Below are positions 1 to 8,290 of a DNA stretch of 64,000 nt, piece by piece. This DNA is from Massilia phyllostachyos (lineage in GTDB: Bacteria > Pseudomonadota > Gammaproteobacteria > Burkholderiales > Burkholderiaceae_D). The stretch spans positions 62,001 to 126,000 of the forward strand of contig NZ_JAJNOC010000004.1 in assembly GCF_021044825.1 (NCBI RefSeq). Direction: 5' to 3'. Made by a program: the position numbers and the translations under genes. The notes under the pieces are model-generated. The model was given only the letters and a program-made list of their open reading frames with translations, did no database searches and was not told the DNA's origin. How positions within the stretch are numbered: position 1 is the first letter of the stretch; each line of letters begins with the position of its first letter.

Positions 1-440
1 TGGTGCTGCCGCACATGCTGGCGGTGCTCGGCCTGCTGTTCACCGAGGCCGGCGTCGGCAAGGCGGTGGCGCACGTGACGACCTCGTACATCAACATGGA
101 CTCGCGCTTCGTCGCGGTGGCGGTATTCTGTATCGGCATGGCGCTGTTCACGATCGTGATGGGCAACGGCTTCGCCGCCTTCCCGGTAATGGCGGGCGGC
201 GTCGGCATCCCGGTGCTGGTCGGCGTCTACGGCGCCAACCCGGCGGTGATGGCGGCGATCGGCATGTTCAGCGCCTATTGCGGTACATTGATGACGCCGA
301 TGGCCGCCAACTTCAACATCGTGCCGGCGGCGCTGCTCGACCTGCCCGACAAGAACGCCGTGATCCGGGCCCAGGTCCCGACCGCGCTGCCGCTGTTGGC
401 GGCGAATGTCTTCCTGCTCTACTTCCTGATGAACCGATGA
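1..440 (+). CDS. DUF979 family membrane protein, 3' part
   Basis: The reading frame is open from the left edge and ends at a TGA at 438-440, so only the last ~145 residues are visible. They are very hydrophobic, with about four membrane segments and conserved-looking glycine-rich loops ([31 protein letters not shown]). This resembles the C-terminal part of DUF979 permeases, which normally pair with a DUF969 subunit and have been linked to 5-oxoproline uptake. The next gene starts inside this stop codon (ATGA overlap) and encodes pyroglutamyl peptidase, which fits a 5-oxoproline or pyroglutamyl-peptide role. The partner DUF969 gene would lie upstream, outside the window. The family call is by recognition of sequence style only. 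Confidence 0.75.
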   Translation, partial: VLPHMLAVLGLLFTEAGVGKAVAHVTTSYINMDSRFVAVAVFCIGMALFTIVMGNGFAAFPVMAGGVGIPVLVGVYGANPAVMAAIGMFSAYCGTLMTPMAANFNIVPAALLDLPDKNAVIRAQVPTALPLLAANVFLLYFLMNR

Positions 441-1090
441 TCAAGACCGTTTTATTGACCGGCTTCGAACCCTTCAACGGCGCCGCCATCAACCCCGCTT
501 GGGAAGCCGTGCGCGCGCTCGAAGGCTGGAGCGGCGAGGATTTCCGCGTCGAGGTGCGCCAGCTTCCCTGCGTGTTCGTCGACGCCAACCGGGCGCTGGC
601 CGACATGGTCGATGCGCTGCATCCGGACGTGGTGATCGCCGTCGGCCAGGCCGGCGGGCGGGCAGAGATCTCGGTGGAGCGGGTGGCGATCAATGTCGAC
701 GATGCCTCCATCCTCGACAACGCGGGCCGGCAGCCGGTCGACCAGGCCATCGCCGAAGAAGGCCCGGCGGCGTATTTCACCAATTTGCCGATCAAGGCGA
801 TGGTGGCGGCGATGCGGGAGGCGGGCTTGCGGGCGGGGGTGTCGCAGACGGCCGGCACCTTCGTCTGCAACCACGTGTTCTACGGGCTGATGCGCCATGT
901 GGCCGCGAGCGGGCGCAATGTGAAGGCGGGGTTCATCCACGTGCCGTATTTGCCGGAACAGGCCGAGGCGCGTGACGACGCGCCGCCGTCGATGGCGCTG
1001 GAGGCGATCGTCTCCAGCATCCGGATCGCGGTCGAGACCGCGGTGCGCGTGGAGCGCGACGTGGCGCAGGCGGGCGGCGCGACCCACTAG
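437..1090 (+). CDS. pcp: Pyrrolidone-carboxylate peptidase (pyroglutamyl peptidase I)
   Basis: This cytoplasmic cysteine peptidase (family C15) removes N-terminal pyroglutamate from peptides. The protein is 217 residues, the usual size. The three catalytic residues fall at the canonical positions: Glu81 in [10 protein letters not shown], Cys144 in [10 protein letters not shown] and His168 in GFIHVPYLP. The N-terminal [10 protein letters not shown] motif is also typical. The start at 437 was chosen because the homologous N-terminus begins there and overlaps the upstream DUF979 stop by four bases, implying translational coupling. A longer upstream reading frame exists but encodes the shadow of the permease gene. 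Confidence 0.96.
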   Translation: MIKTVLLTGFEPFNGAAINPAWEAVRALEGWSGEDFRVEVRQLPCVFVDANRALADMVDALHPDVVIAVGQAGGRAEISVERVAINVDDASILDNAGRQPVDQAIAEEGPAAYFTNLPIKAMVAAMREAGLRAGVSQTAGTFVCNHVFYGLMRHVAASGRNVKAGFIHVPYLPEQAEARDDAPPSMALEAIVSSIRIAVETAVRVERDVAQAGGATH

Positions 1091-1121
1091 GAGCCGCGGC
1101 GCCCGCCTGCGCGGTGAGGAA

Positions 1122-1143
1122 GAACGGGGAGGAGTCCCCGTTC
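1122..1143. terminator. Possible bidirectional hairpin between convergent genes
   Basis: A nine-base-pair perfect stem (GAACGGGGA / TCCCCGTTC) with a GGAG loop lies between the convergent ends of pcp and the lipoprotein gene. It lacks a clear T-run on the plus strand; on the minus strand it is followed only by a pyrimidine-rich stretch. A terminator role is inferred from position. Confidence 0.45.
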
Positions 1144-1149
1144 AGCCGA

Positions 1150-1557
1150 TCAACGCTTCTCTTGCAGCTTCTCGCCGGCGCGTTCCAGCGCTGCGCCGGT
1201 CTTGTCGCCGACCTTGTCCGATGCTGCGCGGACTTCAGCGGCGGCTTCCTTCGATTCCTGCTTGATCTCGGCGCCGGCTTCCTTCATGTTCTGGTTGGCA
1301 CGGTCGGCAGCGTTCTCGATGTTTTCGCCGGCGCGGTCGGCGGCGGCGTCGACGCGTGCAGCTGCGTTTTCGGTCGCGTTCTCGACTTTCTGTGCGGCTT
1401 CACGGGTTTCCTGGGCTGCGTTGGCGGCTGCGTTGTCGACGGCGGCGCCGGCTTCCTGGGCAGGGCCCATGTTCGGATTGTCGTCGGCTTTCTTGCAGCC
1501 GGTGGCCATCACGGCAACTGCCAGCATCAGGGCGGAGAGGGTAGCGGTGGTTTTCAT
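1150..1557 (-). CDS. Small Ala/Glu-rich lipoprotein with LEA-like helical repeats
   Basis: The 135-residue product begins with a lipoprotein signal peptide ending in MATGC, so Cys21 would be lipidated. The mature part is almost entirely Ala, Glu, Lys, Asp and Asn, with repeated 11-residue-like units (AADRAGENIENAADRANQN and similar). This predicts a long amphipathic helix or coiled coil like those of LEA/apolipoprotein-type proteins. Such proteins occur widely in Massilia-type genomes and are often linked to envelope stress, but no function can be assigned. A strong Shine-Dalgarno (AAGGAG) sits about six bases before the ATG. The gene stands alone, converging on pcp. Confidence 0.85.
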   Translation of the reverse strand: MKTTATLSALMLAVAVMATGCKKADDNPNMGPAQEAGAAVDNAAANAAQETREAAQKVENATENAAARVDAAADRAGENIENAADRANQNMKEAGAEIKQESKEAAAEVRAASDKVGDKTGAALERAGEKLQEKR

Positions 1558-1753
1558 GGTGTGCTCCTTGTCAAGGTGGGGACTGGTTATTCATGTTTTG
1601 ACAAGAGTTTGCCTCAGCTCATGCGTGAGAACGGTGCGCGAAGTAACGCAGAATAAAGAAAGTTTGTGTCTTATATAATTTTAAATCGACACACTTGGGT
1701 CGATCAATTTTGTCAAAGAGCTGGATTAGTGGCAAGAATGATACGATGCCCGT

Positions 1754-1963
1754 ATGGACCGACGAAACGACTACAAGACCGCCTTGCTCATCGATGCCGC
1801 CATCCACGAAGCGGCCAGCGAAGGGCGCCCGCGCGCCGCGACCGAGCTGGCGAAGATCGGCGTGCCGATGGAAGTCACCATGCGGGTGCTGACCCGTCCC
1901 GCCGAGCGACGGCACCAGATCGCCTCGCTCAGCACGGTCGCGGTCGAGATCAAGCGGCAGTAG
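1754..1963 (+). CDS. Small hypothetical protein
   Basis: A 69-residue soluble protein starts at ATG 1754 (MDRRNDYKTALLIDAA...) and its end overlaps the convergent LysR gene by 14 bases. The composition is normal for a cytosolic helical protein, with third-position GC bias like the neighbours. I do not recognise a domain. The Shine-Dalgarno is weak. Upstream, an AT-rich patch contains a consensus-like TATAAT at 1674-1679, but with no good -35 element. It is probably a real small gene because its frame, not the competing ones, shows plausible protein composition. Function unknown. Confidence 0.6.
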   Translation: MDRRNDYKTALLIDAAIHEAASEGRPRAATELAKIGVPMEVTMRVLTRPAERRHQIASLSTVAVEIKRQ

Positions 1964-2867
1964 CCGCGTTCTCGTCGGGGAACAGGATATTCAGGAAGGC
2001 GCGCACCACCGGCGCGTCGTCCAGCAGCGGATAGCTGATGTAGAGATTGGCCGACGGCGGATTCGTACGCACCGGCAGGAAGCGCACGCCGGGCCAGCCG
2101 ATGCGGCTGGTGGTTTCGGGCAGCAGCGCCACGCCGAGGCCGGCGCCGACCATGGCCAGTAAAGTCTGCGGCTCGGCCGCTTCCTGGAAGATGGTCGGCT
2201 GGAAGCCGGCGTTCACGCAGCACTGGATCAGGTAGCGCGGCTCGGCCGACTGGTCCAGGTGCAGGGTCAGCATCGGCTCGTTCGCGATGTCGATCAGTTC
2301 GATGGACTCCTGCTGCGCCAGGGGATGCCTGGCGTTGATCGCCACGCACACGTTCTCGCGGAAGCACAGGTCCTGGCGCATGTTGGCCTGCTTCAGCACG
2401 TCCGCTTCGATGCGCGGCTCGCGCCAGAAACCGACGTCGATCTGGCGCGCGCGCAGCGCTTCCCACTGGTCGTTCGGGCCCAGCTCGTGGATGGTCCAGG
2501 TCACGCGCGGGTACTGGCTCTGGAACTGCTCCAGCAGGCCGGGAATCGGCCCCCACATCGCCGAACCGACGATGCCGACCCGCAGGCGGCCGACTTCGCC
2601 GCGGTCGATCTGGCGGATGGTGTCGATCGTCATGCGCATCTTGGCCAGCAGTTCGGCCGCTTCCGCCATCAGGGCCTTGCCGGCCACCGTCAGTTCGAAG
2701 CTGCGGGTAGTGCGCGTGAACAGGCGCACCCCGAGTTCGCTCTCCAGCTTCATGATTTGCTGGCTCAGCGGCGGCTGCGAGATGTGCAGGCGCTCGGCCG
2801 CGCGCGAAAAACTCTTTTCTTCCGCCACCGCGAGGAAGTAGCGCAGCTGTTTCAGGTCGATCGACAT
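1950..2867 (-). CDS. LysR family transcriptional regulator
   Basis: The 305-residue protein has an N-terminal winged helix-turn-helix (residues ~5-64, with KSFSRAAERLHISQPPLSQQI) followed by a LysR substrate-binding domain from ~90 (VGRLRVGIVGSAMWG). It resembles the BenM/CatM-like group that binds small aromatic or organic acids, though the ligand cannot be read from sequence. It lies 29 bases downstream of psuG on the same strand and could be the last gene of that operon, so it may regulate pseudouridine metabolism. LysR regulators more often sit divergent from their targets, so the link is inference. Confidence 0.9.
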   Translation of the reverse strand: MSIDLKQLRYFLAVAEEKSFSRAAERLHISQPPLSQQIMKLESELGVRLFTRTTRSFELTVAGKALMAEAAELLAKMRMTIDTIRQIDRGEVGRLRVGIVGSAMWGPIPGLLEQFQSQYPRVTWTIHELGPNDQWEALRARQIDVGFWREPRIEADVLKQANMRQDLCFRENVCVAINARHPLAQQESIELIDIANEPMLTLHLDQSAEPRYLIQCCVNAGFQPTIFQEAAEPQTLLAMVGAGLGVALLPETTSRIGWPGVRFLPVRTNPPSANLYISYPLLDDAPVVRAFLNILFPDENAATAA

Positions 2868-2896
2868 GGCCGGACCTTTATCACCATTGATACCGT

Positions 2897-3814
<918 letters not shown>

Positions 3815-3827
3815 GCTGTTAGTCCAG

Positions 3828-4946
3828 TTAGTCCAATATGGTGTCAATGTTCAAATGCGCCGGGCCGTCGAGCAGGCCCGGTTCGATCTCCAGGCAGACG
3901 GTCTGCGCGCAGGCCACCGTCATGGCGGACAGCTTGAGGCCGCGCGCGCAGGCCAGGCCCAGGTCCGTTTCGCCGGCGTGCAGCGACCAGCAGATGGCCG
4001 CCGCGAAGGCGTCGCCGGCGCCGGTGACGTCGACCACTTCCGCACGCGGCGCGTCCAGGCTGCGCAGGCCGGCGGGGCTGGTGTGCAGCACGCCGCGCGC
4101 GCCGCAGGTGACGATCAGGTCCTGCACGCCCTGGCGCTGCACTTCGGCGCAGGCGGCGGCGATGGCGTCCAGGCCGGCCAGCGGGCGGCCCACGCGCACG
4201 GCCAGTTCGCCTTCGTTCAGGATCAGGAGGCGCACGCCGGGGAGTTGCTGCGGCAGGCGCGCCATCTTCGGTTCCGACACCGCCACCAGCACCAGCGGGA
4301 TGCCTTCGCGCGCCGAATCCTCGACCAGGGCGTCGATGGTGTCGAGCGGCAGGTTCAGGTCCGCCACCACCAGGGCGGCGCCCAGGCGCTGCTGCTGGCG
4401 GCTGGCGAGGAAGCCTGGCGTCAGGTGTTCGTTGCAGGCCATGTCGGCCAGCGCCACCACCATCTCGCCGCCCTGGTCCAGCACCGCGGTGTAGGTGCCG
4501 CTGCCGACGCCGTCCAGGCGCAGGGTGCCGCGGGTGTCGATGCCGGCGTCCTCCAGGTGGGCGAGCAGGGCGCGGCCCGAGGCGTCGTTGCCGACCGCCG
4601 TGATCAGGGCCGACGGGGCGCCCAGGCGCGCCAGGTTTTCCGCGATGTTGCGGGCCACGCCGCCGAAGGATTCGTTCTGGGTAGCGGGGTTCGAGGTGGC
4701 GAGGGCCAGCTTGTCGAGGGAGCGCAGCTTGCGGTCCAGCACGGCCGCGCCGATGCACAGGATCGGCCGGCGGTCCGGCAGCACGTAGGCGCGCCCCAGG
4801 ATGCGGCGTTCGCGCACCAGGGTGGCGATGTAGTTGGCCACGGCCGAGCGCGACAGCCCGAGTTGCGCCGCGAGGTCCTGCTGCGCAATGAAGGGATTCG
4901 CGCGGATCAGTTCATATAGCTGTTCTTTTTTGGGCTGCTCGCTCAC
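3828..4946 (-). CDS. psuK: PfkB-family pseudouridine kinase with N-terminal HTH domain
   Basis: The 372-residue protein has two parts. Residues ~5-55 form a winged helix-turn-helix ([33 protein letters not shown]), and residues ~60-370 form a PfkB sugar-kinase fold ending in the signature [14 protein letters not shown] with the catalytic Asp. Next to psuG it is best read as pseudouridine kinase, which makes pseudouridine 5'-phosphate. E. coli PsuK is ~313 residues without the HTH, while its paralogue YeiI carries one. The HTH suggests the enzyme may also repress its own promoter; an inverted repeat lies just upstream (4972-5006). The start is GTG at 4946 with a weak Shine-Dalgarno. Confidence 0.88.
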   Translation of the reverse strand: MSEQPKKEQLYELIRANPFIAQQDLAAQLGLSRSAVANYIATLVRERRILGRAYVLPDRRPILCIGAAVLDRKLRSLDKLALATSNPATQNESFGGVARNIAENLARLGAPSALITAVGNDASGRALLAHLEDAGIDTRGTLRLDGVGSGTYTAVLDQGGEMVVALADMACNEHLTPGFLASRQQQRLGAALVVADLNLPLDTIDALVEDSAREGIPLVLVAVSEPKMARLPQQLPGVRLLILNEGELAVRVGRPLAGLDAIAAACAEVQRQGVQDLIVTCGARGVLHTSPAGLRSLDAPRAEVVDVTGAGDAFAAAICWSLHAGETDLGLACARGLKLSAMTVACAQTVCLEIEPGLLDGPAHLNIDTILD

Positions 4947-4971
4947 GGTCGGTCCAGGCTGGGTCAGGAAT

Positions 4972-5006
4972 CAAACAATTGTTTATCGATGCTAGATAAA
5001 TGTTTG
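4972..5006. promoter_or_regulatory. Composite inverted repeat upstream of psuK (candidate operator)
   Basis: Within the 308-base divergent intergenic region between psuK and xapA there are nested symmetries. AAACAATTGTTT (4973-4984) is a perfect 12-base palindrome. CAAACA (4972) pairs with TGTTTG (5001-5006), and TTTATC (4982) pairs with GATAAA (4995-5000). The right arm GATAAATGTTTG matches the left arm except for an inserted ATTG. The position, 26-60 bases before the psuK start codon, fits an operator bound by the HTH of PsuK or by another local regulator. Inference only. Confidence 0.45.
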
Positions 5007-5144
5007 GAAAGTGTCAACCGCTCTATGGTGTGATGTGTCTGGATGTGTCTGCATGCCAACAATACACCGCTTGATTTATTTTTTAAAGCAATAAATCGAG
5101 AAGAAAAATGGTATTTGCCATACATATCGCCCTTCATGCATAGT

Positions 5145-5150
5145 TATAAT
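5145..5150 (+). promoter_or_regulatory. Perfect -10 hexamer before xapA-deo operon
   Basis: A TATAAT hexamer lies ~105 bases upstream of the xapA start in an AT-rich stretch (5070-5160). At 17-base spacing the -35 position reads ACATAT, a poor match, while a better TTGCCA is seven bases too far away. A promoter needing activation, or control by a deo-type repressor, is possible. The rest of the 4947-5254 gap holds only AT-rich sequence and the inverted repeat described separately. Confidence 0.45.
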
Positions 5151-5254
5151 ATTCAGATTCACATGTACCGAATCAGCTGCCCATCAGAAAGCTCAGCAGC
5201 AAGATCGGTGCCAGCCCTCCTCATCTCTCCCGTACCGCATACACAAGGACGATC

Positions 5255-6106
5255 ATGTTCAGCAACACTCCATTCGAAGCAGCAGAAGTCATCAAGGCGC
5301 GCAAACCCGGTTTCGCGCCACGCGTCGCGCTGATCCTGGGTTCCGGCCTGGGCGTGCTGGCCGAGCAGATGACGGACGCCGTCTCGATCAGCTACGCCGA
5401 CCTGCCGGGCTTCCCGATCAGCACCGTGCACGGCCACGCGGGCGAGCTGGTGCTGGGCACCCTGGCGGGCGTGCCGGTGGTGTGCATGAAGGGCCGCGGC
5501 CACTTCTATGAGGGCTACGGCGCCAGCGTGATGACCTCCGCCGTGCGCACCTTCAAGCTGATCGGCTGCGAACTGCTGTTCGTGACCAATGCGGCCGGCT
5601 CGCTGCGTCCGGAAGTCGACGCGGGCAGTGTCGTGGTCCTGAACGACCACATCAACCTGCTGCCGGGCAGCCCGATGGCCGGCCCGAACGACGAGCGCTT
5701 CGGCCCGCGCTTCTTCAGCATGGCCAACGCCTACGACGCCGATATCCGCGCGCTGATCAAGGAAACCGCGGCAAGCAAGGGCATCACCCTGAACGAAGGC
5801 GTGTACCTGGCTTGCCCGGGCCCGAACTTCGAGACCGCCGCTGAAATCCGCGCCTTCAAGACGCTGGGCGCCGACGTGGTCGGCATGTCGGTGGTGCCGG
5901 AAGTGATCGCGGCGCGCCACTGCGGCCTGAAGGTTGCCGGCATGTCGGCGATCACCAACCTGGCCGAAGGCCTGACCCCGTTCCCGCTGTCGCACGAGCA
6001 GACCCTGAAGTACGCGGCCGTCGCGGCCAAGGACATGGTCACCCTGATCCACGCCTTCATCGAGCGCCTGGGCGCGACCCCGCGCGCGGACGCCGTTCAA
6101 GCCTAA
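5255..6106 (+). CDS. xapA: Purine nucleoside phosphorylase (xanthosine/inosine type)
   Basis: This enzyme uses phosphate to split purine (deoxy)nucleosides into base and (deoxy)ribose 1-phosphate. The 283-residue protein matches the trimeric-PNP sequence family and is close to E. coli XapA as I remember it: VALILGSGLGVLA, PGFPISTVHGHAGELV, CMKGRGHFYEG, LLFVTNAAGS, CPGPNFETAAE, and VVGMSVVPEVIAARH. A good AAGGA Shine-Dalgarno precedes ATG 5255. It opens a plus-strand operon with deoB 20 bases on, so its sugar phosphate product is the direct substrate of the next enzyme. Calling it XapA rather than a generic PunA is based on sequence resemblance, not on substrate data. Confidence 0.92.
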   Translation: MFSNTPFEAAEVIKARKPGFAPRVALILGSGLGVLAEQMTDAVSISYADLPGFPISTVHGHAGELVLGTLAGVPVVCMKGRGHFYEGYGASVMTSAVRTFKLIGCELLFVTNAAGSLRPEVDAGSVVVLNDHINLLPGSPMAGPNDERFGPRFFSMANAYDADIRALIKETAASKGITLNEGVYLACPGPNFETAAEIRAFKTLGADVVGMSVVPEVIAARHCGLKVAGMSAITNLAEGLTPFPLSHEQTLKYAAVAAKDMVTLIHAFIERLGATPRADAVQA

Positions 6107-6126
6107 CTTCGTCGAGGACCATCGAT

Positions 6127-7320
6127 ATGTCACGCGCATTCATCCTCCTGCTGGACTCCTTCGGCCTGGGCGCGCTGCCCGACGCCGACAAATACGGCGA
6201 CACGGGCGCCAACACCTTCGGCCACATCGCCGAGTGGGCCGCGAAAGAGGGCAAGCCGATGGCGCTGCCGAATCTCGAGCGCCTGGGCCTGGCCGCCGCC
6301 GCCCACAAAGCCAGCGGCGAGTGGGCGCCGGGCTTCAGCCTGCGCGACGGCTTCAGCGGCGCCTGGGGCGTCGCCCGCGAGCAGTCGACCGGCAAGGACA
6401 CGCAGAGCGGCCACTGGGAGATCGCCGGCGTGCCGGTGCTGTTCGACTGGGGCTACTTCCCGAAGACGGTGCCGTCGTTCCCGCAAGAGCTGACGGACAA
6501 GCTGCAGGAGTTGACCGGCGTGCCGGGCTGGCTCGGCAACTGCCACGCCTCGGGCACCACCATCATCAACGAACTGGGCGACGAGCACGTCGCGACCGGC
6601 AAACCGATCCTCTACACCTCGGCCGACTCGGTGCTGCAGATCGCGGCGCACGAAGCGCACTTCGGCCTCGAGCGCCTGTATGAAGTCTGCGAAGCCGCGT
6701 ATGAGCTGGTCAAGCCCTACAACATCGGGCGCGTGATCGCGCGTCCCTTCGTGGGCGCCAACGGCGACTACAAGCGCACGTCGAACCGCCACGACTACGC
6801 CGTGCCGCCGACCAGCCCGACGCTGCTCGACCATGTGAAAAACGAAGGCGGCGAAGTCATCGCCCTCGGCAAGATCAGCGACATCTTCGCGGCCCAGGGC
6901 GTGACCCAGCTGATCAAGGGCCCGGACAATATGGCGCTGTTCGACCGCCTGGTCGAAGTGGCGGATACCGCGCCGTCCAAATCGCTGACCTTCGTGAACT
7001 TCGTCGACTTCGACATGCACTTCGGCCACCGCCGCGACGTCGCCGGCTACTCGAACGCGCTGCACGAGATGGATGCGCGCCTGCCGGAATTCATGGCCAG
7101 GCTGAAGGACGACGACCTGGTCGTCATCACGGCGGACCACGGATGCGACCCGACCGCGCCGGGCTCGGATCACACCCGCGAGCACATCCCGATGATCTTC
7201 TTCGGCCCGCGCGTCGCCGCGCAGGAACTGCCGACCGCATCGACCTTCTCCGACATCGGCGCCACGCTCGCCAAGCACCTCGGCGTCAAACCTCTTTCGA
7301 ACGGAACCGCACTGCTATGA
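6127..7320 (+). CDS. deoB: Phosphopentomutase
   Basis: DeoB converts (deoxy)ribose 1-phosphate to the 5-phosphate. The 397-residue protein belongs to the alkaline-phosphatase superfamily. Asp10 in LLLDSFGLG is a metal ligand, Thr92 in GKDTQSGHWE is the residue expected to be phosphorylated, and VITADHGCDPT carries C-terminal metal ligands. The length matches the family (about 390-410). Its TGA overlaps the deoC start by four bases (ATGA), so the two are probably translationally coupled. It links the phosphorylases XapA and DeoA to the aldolase DeoC. Confidence 0.97.
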   Translation: MSRAFILLLDSFGLGALPDADKYGDTGANTFGHIAEWAAKEGKPMALPNLERLGLAAAAHKASGEWAPGFSLRDGFSGAWGVAREQSTGKDTQSGHWEIAGVPVLFDWGYFPKTVPSFPQELTDKLQELTGVPGWLGNCHASGTTIINELGDEHVATGKPILYTSADSVLQIAAHEAHFGLERLYEVCEAAYELVKPYNIGRVIARPFVGANGDYKRTSNRHDYAVPPTSPTLLDHVKNEGGEVIALGKISDIFAAQGVTQLIKGPDNMALFDRLVEVADTAPSKSLTFVNFVDFDMHFGHRRDVAGYSNALHEMDARLPEFMARLKDDDLVVITADHGCDPTAPGSDHTREHIPMIFFGPRVAAQELPTASTFSDIGATLAKHLGVKPLSNGTALL

Positions 7321-8273
7321 CCCAGCCCCTGGATTTCAAACGTAATATCGCCGTCGGCCTCGACCTCGGCCTGGTCAAGCATGTCAAGGTGAACCGCAAC
7401 GCGGCCGACCGCCGCGCCGCCAGCCTGGCGAACCGCCGCACCGTCAAGAAGGAATACCAGGCCGCGTGGCTGATCCGCGCGGTCGAGTGCATGGACCTGA
7501 CCACCCTCGGCGGCGACGACACCCCGGGCCGGGTCGAGCGCCTGTGCATGAAGGCGATGCGTCCGCTGCGCGCGGACCTGATGCAGGCCCTCGGCCTCGA
7601 AACCTTGAGCACCGGCGCGGTCTGCGTGTACCACGAGATGATCCAGCCAGCGGTGAAAGTGCTGCAGGGCCGCCTGCCGATCGCCGCGGTGTCGACCGCC
7701 TTCCCGGCCGGCCTGTCGAGCCTGGAAACAAAGCTGCGCGAAATCGAATTGAGCGTCGCCGCCGGCGCCACCGAGATCGACATCGTGATCACCCGCCAGC
7801 ACGTCCTGACCGGGAACTGGCAGGCGCTGTACGACGAGATGGTCGCCTACCGCCAGGCCTGCGGCGACGCGCACGTGAAGGCGATCCTCGCCACCGGCGA
7901 CATCGTCACCCTGGACAACGTGGCCAAGGCCTCGATGGTCTGCATGATGGCCGGCGCCGATTTCATCAAGACCTCGACCGGCAAGGAAGGCGTCAATGCG
8001 ACCATTCCGGTGTCCCTGGTCATGGTCCGTGCGATCCGCGACTACCATGAGCAGACCGGCTTCCAGGTCGGCTACAAGCCGGCCGGTGGCGTATCCACCG
8101 CCAAGGCCGCGCTGCAGTACCTGACCGTCATGAAGGAAGAGCTCGGCAACGACTGGCTGCAGCCGCACCTGTTCCGCATCGGCGCGTCGAGCCTGATGAC
8201 CGACATCGAACGCCAGCTCGAGCACTACGTGACCGGCAACTACTCGGCCGCCCATCGCCACGCGCAACCATAA
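7317..8273 (+). CDS. deoC: Deoxyribose-phosphate aldolase
   Basis: DeoC splits 2-deoxyribose 5-phosphate into acetaldehyde and glyceraldehyde 3-phosphate through a Schiff base. At 318 residues this is the long DeoC type; E. coli DeoC is 259. The Schiff-base lysine is Lys218 in ADFIKTSTGKEG and the assisting lysine is Lys254 in GYKPAGGVS. I start at ATG 7317, inside the deoB stop codon; an upstream frame extension only reads through the end of deoB. The ~60-residue N-terminal extension (DLGLVKHVKVNRNAADRRAA) is outside the barrel. The acetaldehyde produced is a likely substrate for the next gene. Confidence 0.95.
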   Translation: MTQPLDFKRNIAVGLDLGLVKHVKVNRNAADRRAASLANRRTVKKEYQAAWLIRAVECMDLTTLGGDDTPGRVERLCMKAMRPLRADLMQALGLETLSTGAVCVYHEMIQPAVKVLQGRLPIAAVSTAFPAGLSSLETKLREIELSVAAGATEIDIVITRQHVLTGNWQALYDEMVAYRQACGDAHVKAILATGDIVTLDNVAKASMVCMMAGADFIKTSTGKEGVNATIPVSLVMVRAIRDYHEQTGFQVGYKPAGGVSTAKAALQYLTVMKEELGNDWLQPHLFRIGASSLMTDIERQLEHYVTGNYSAAHRHAQP

Positions 8274-8290
8274 TCGTAACGGAACACGTC

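Noticed and set aside
5115..5150. TTGCCA plus TATAAT as a complete promoter before xapA
   Set aside because: The spacing is 24 bases, too long for sigma-70; only the -10 hexamer was kept, at low confidence.
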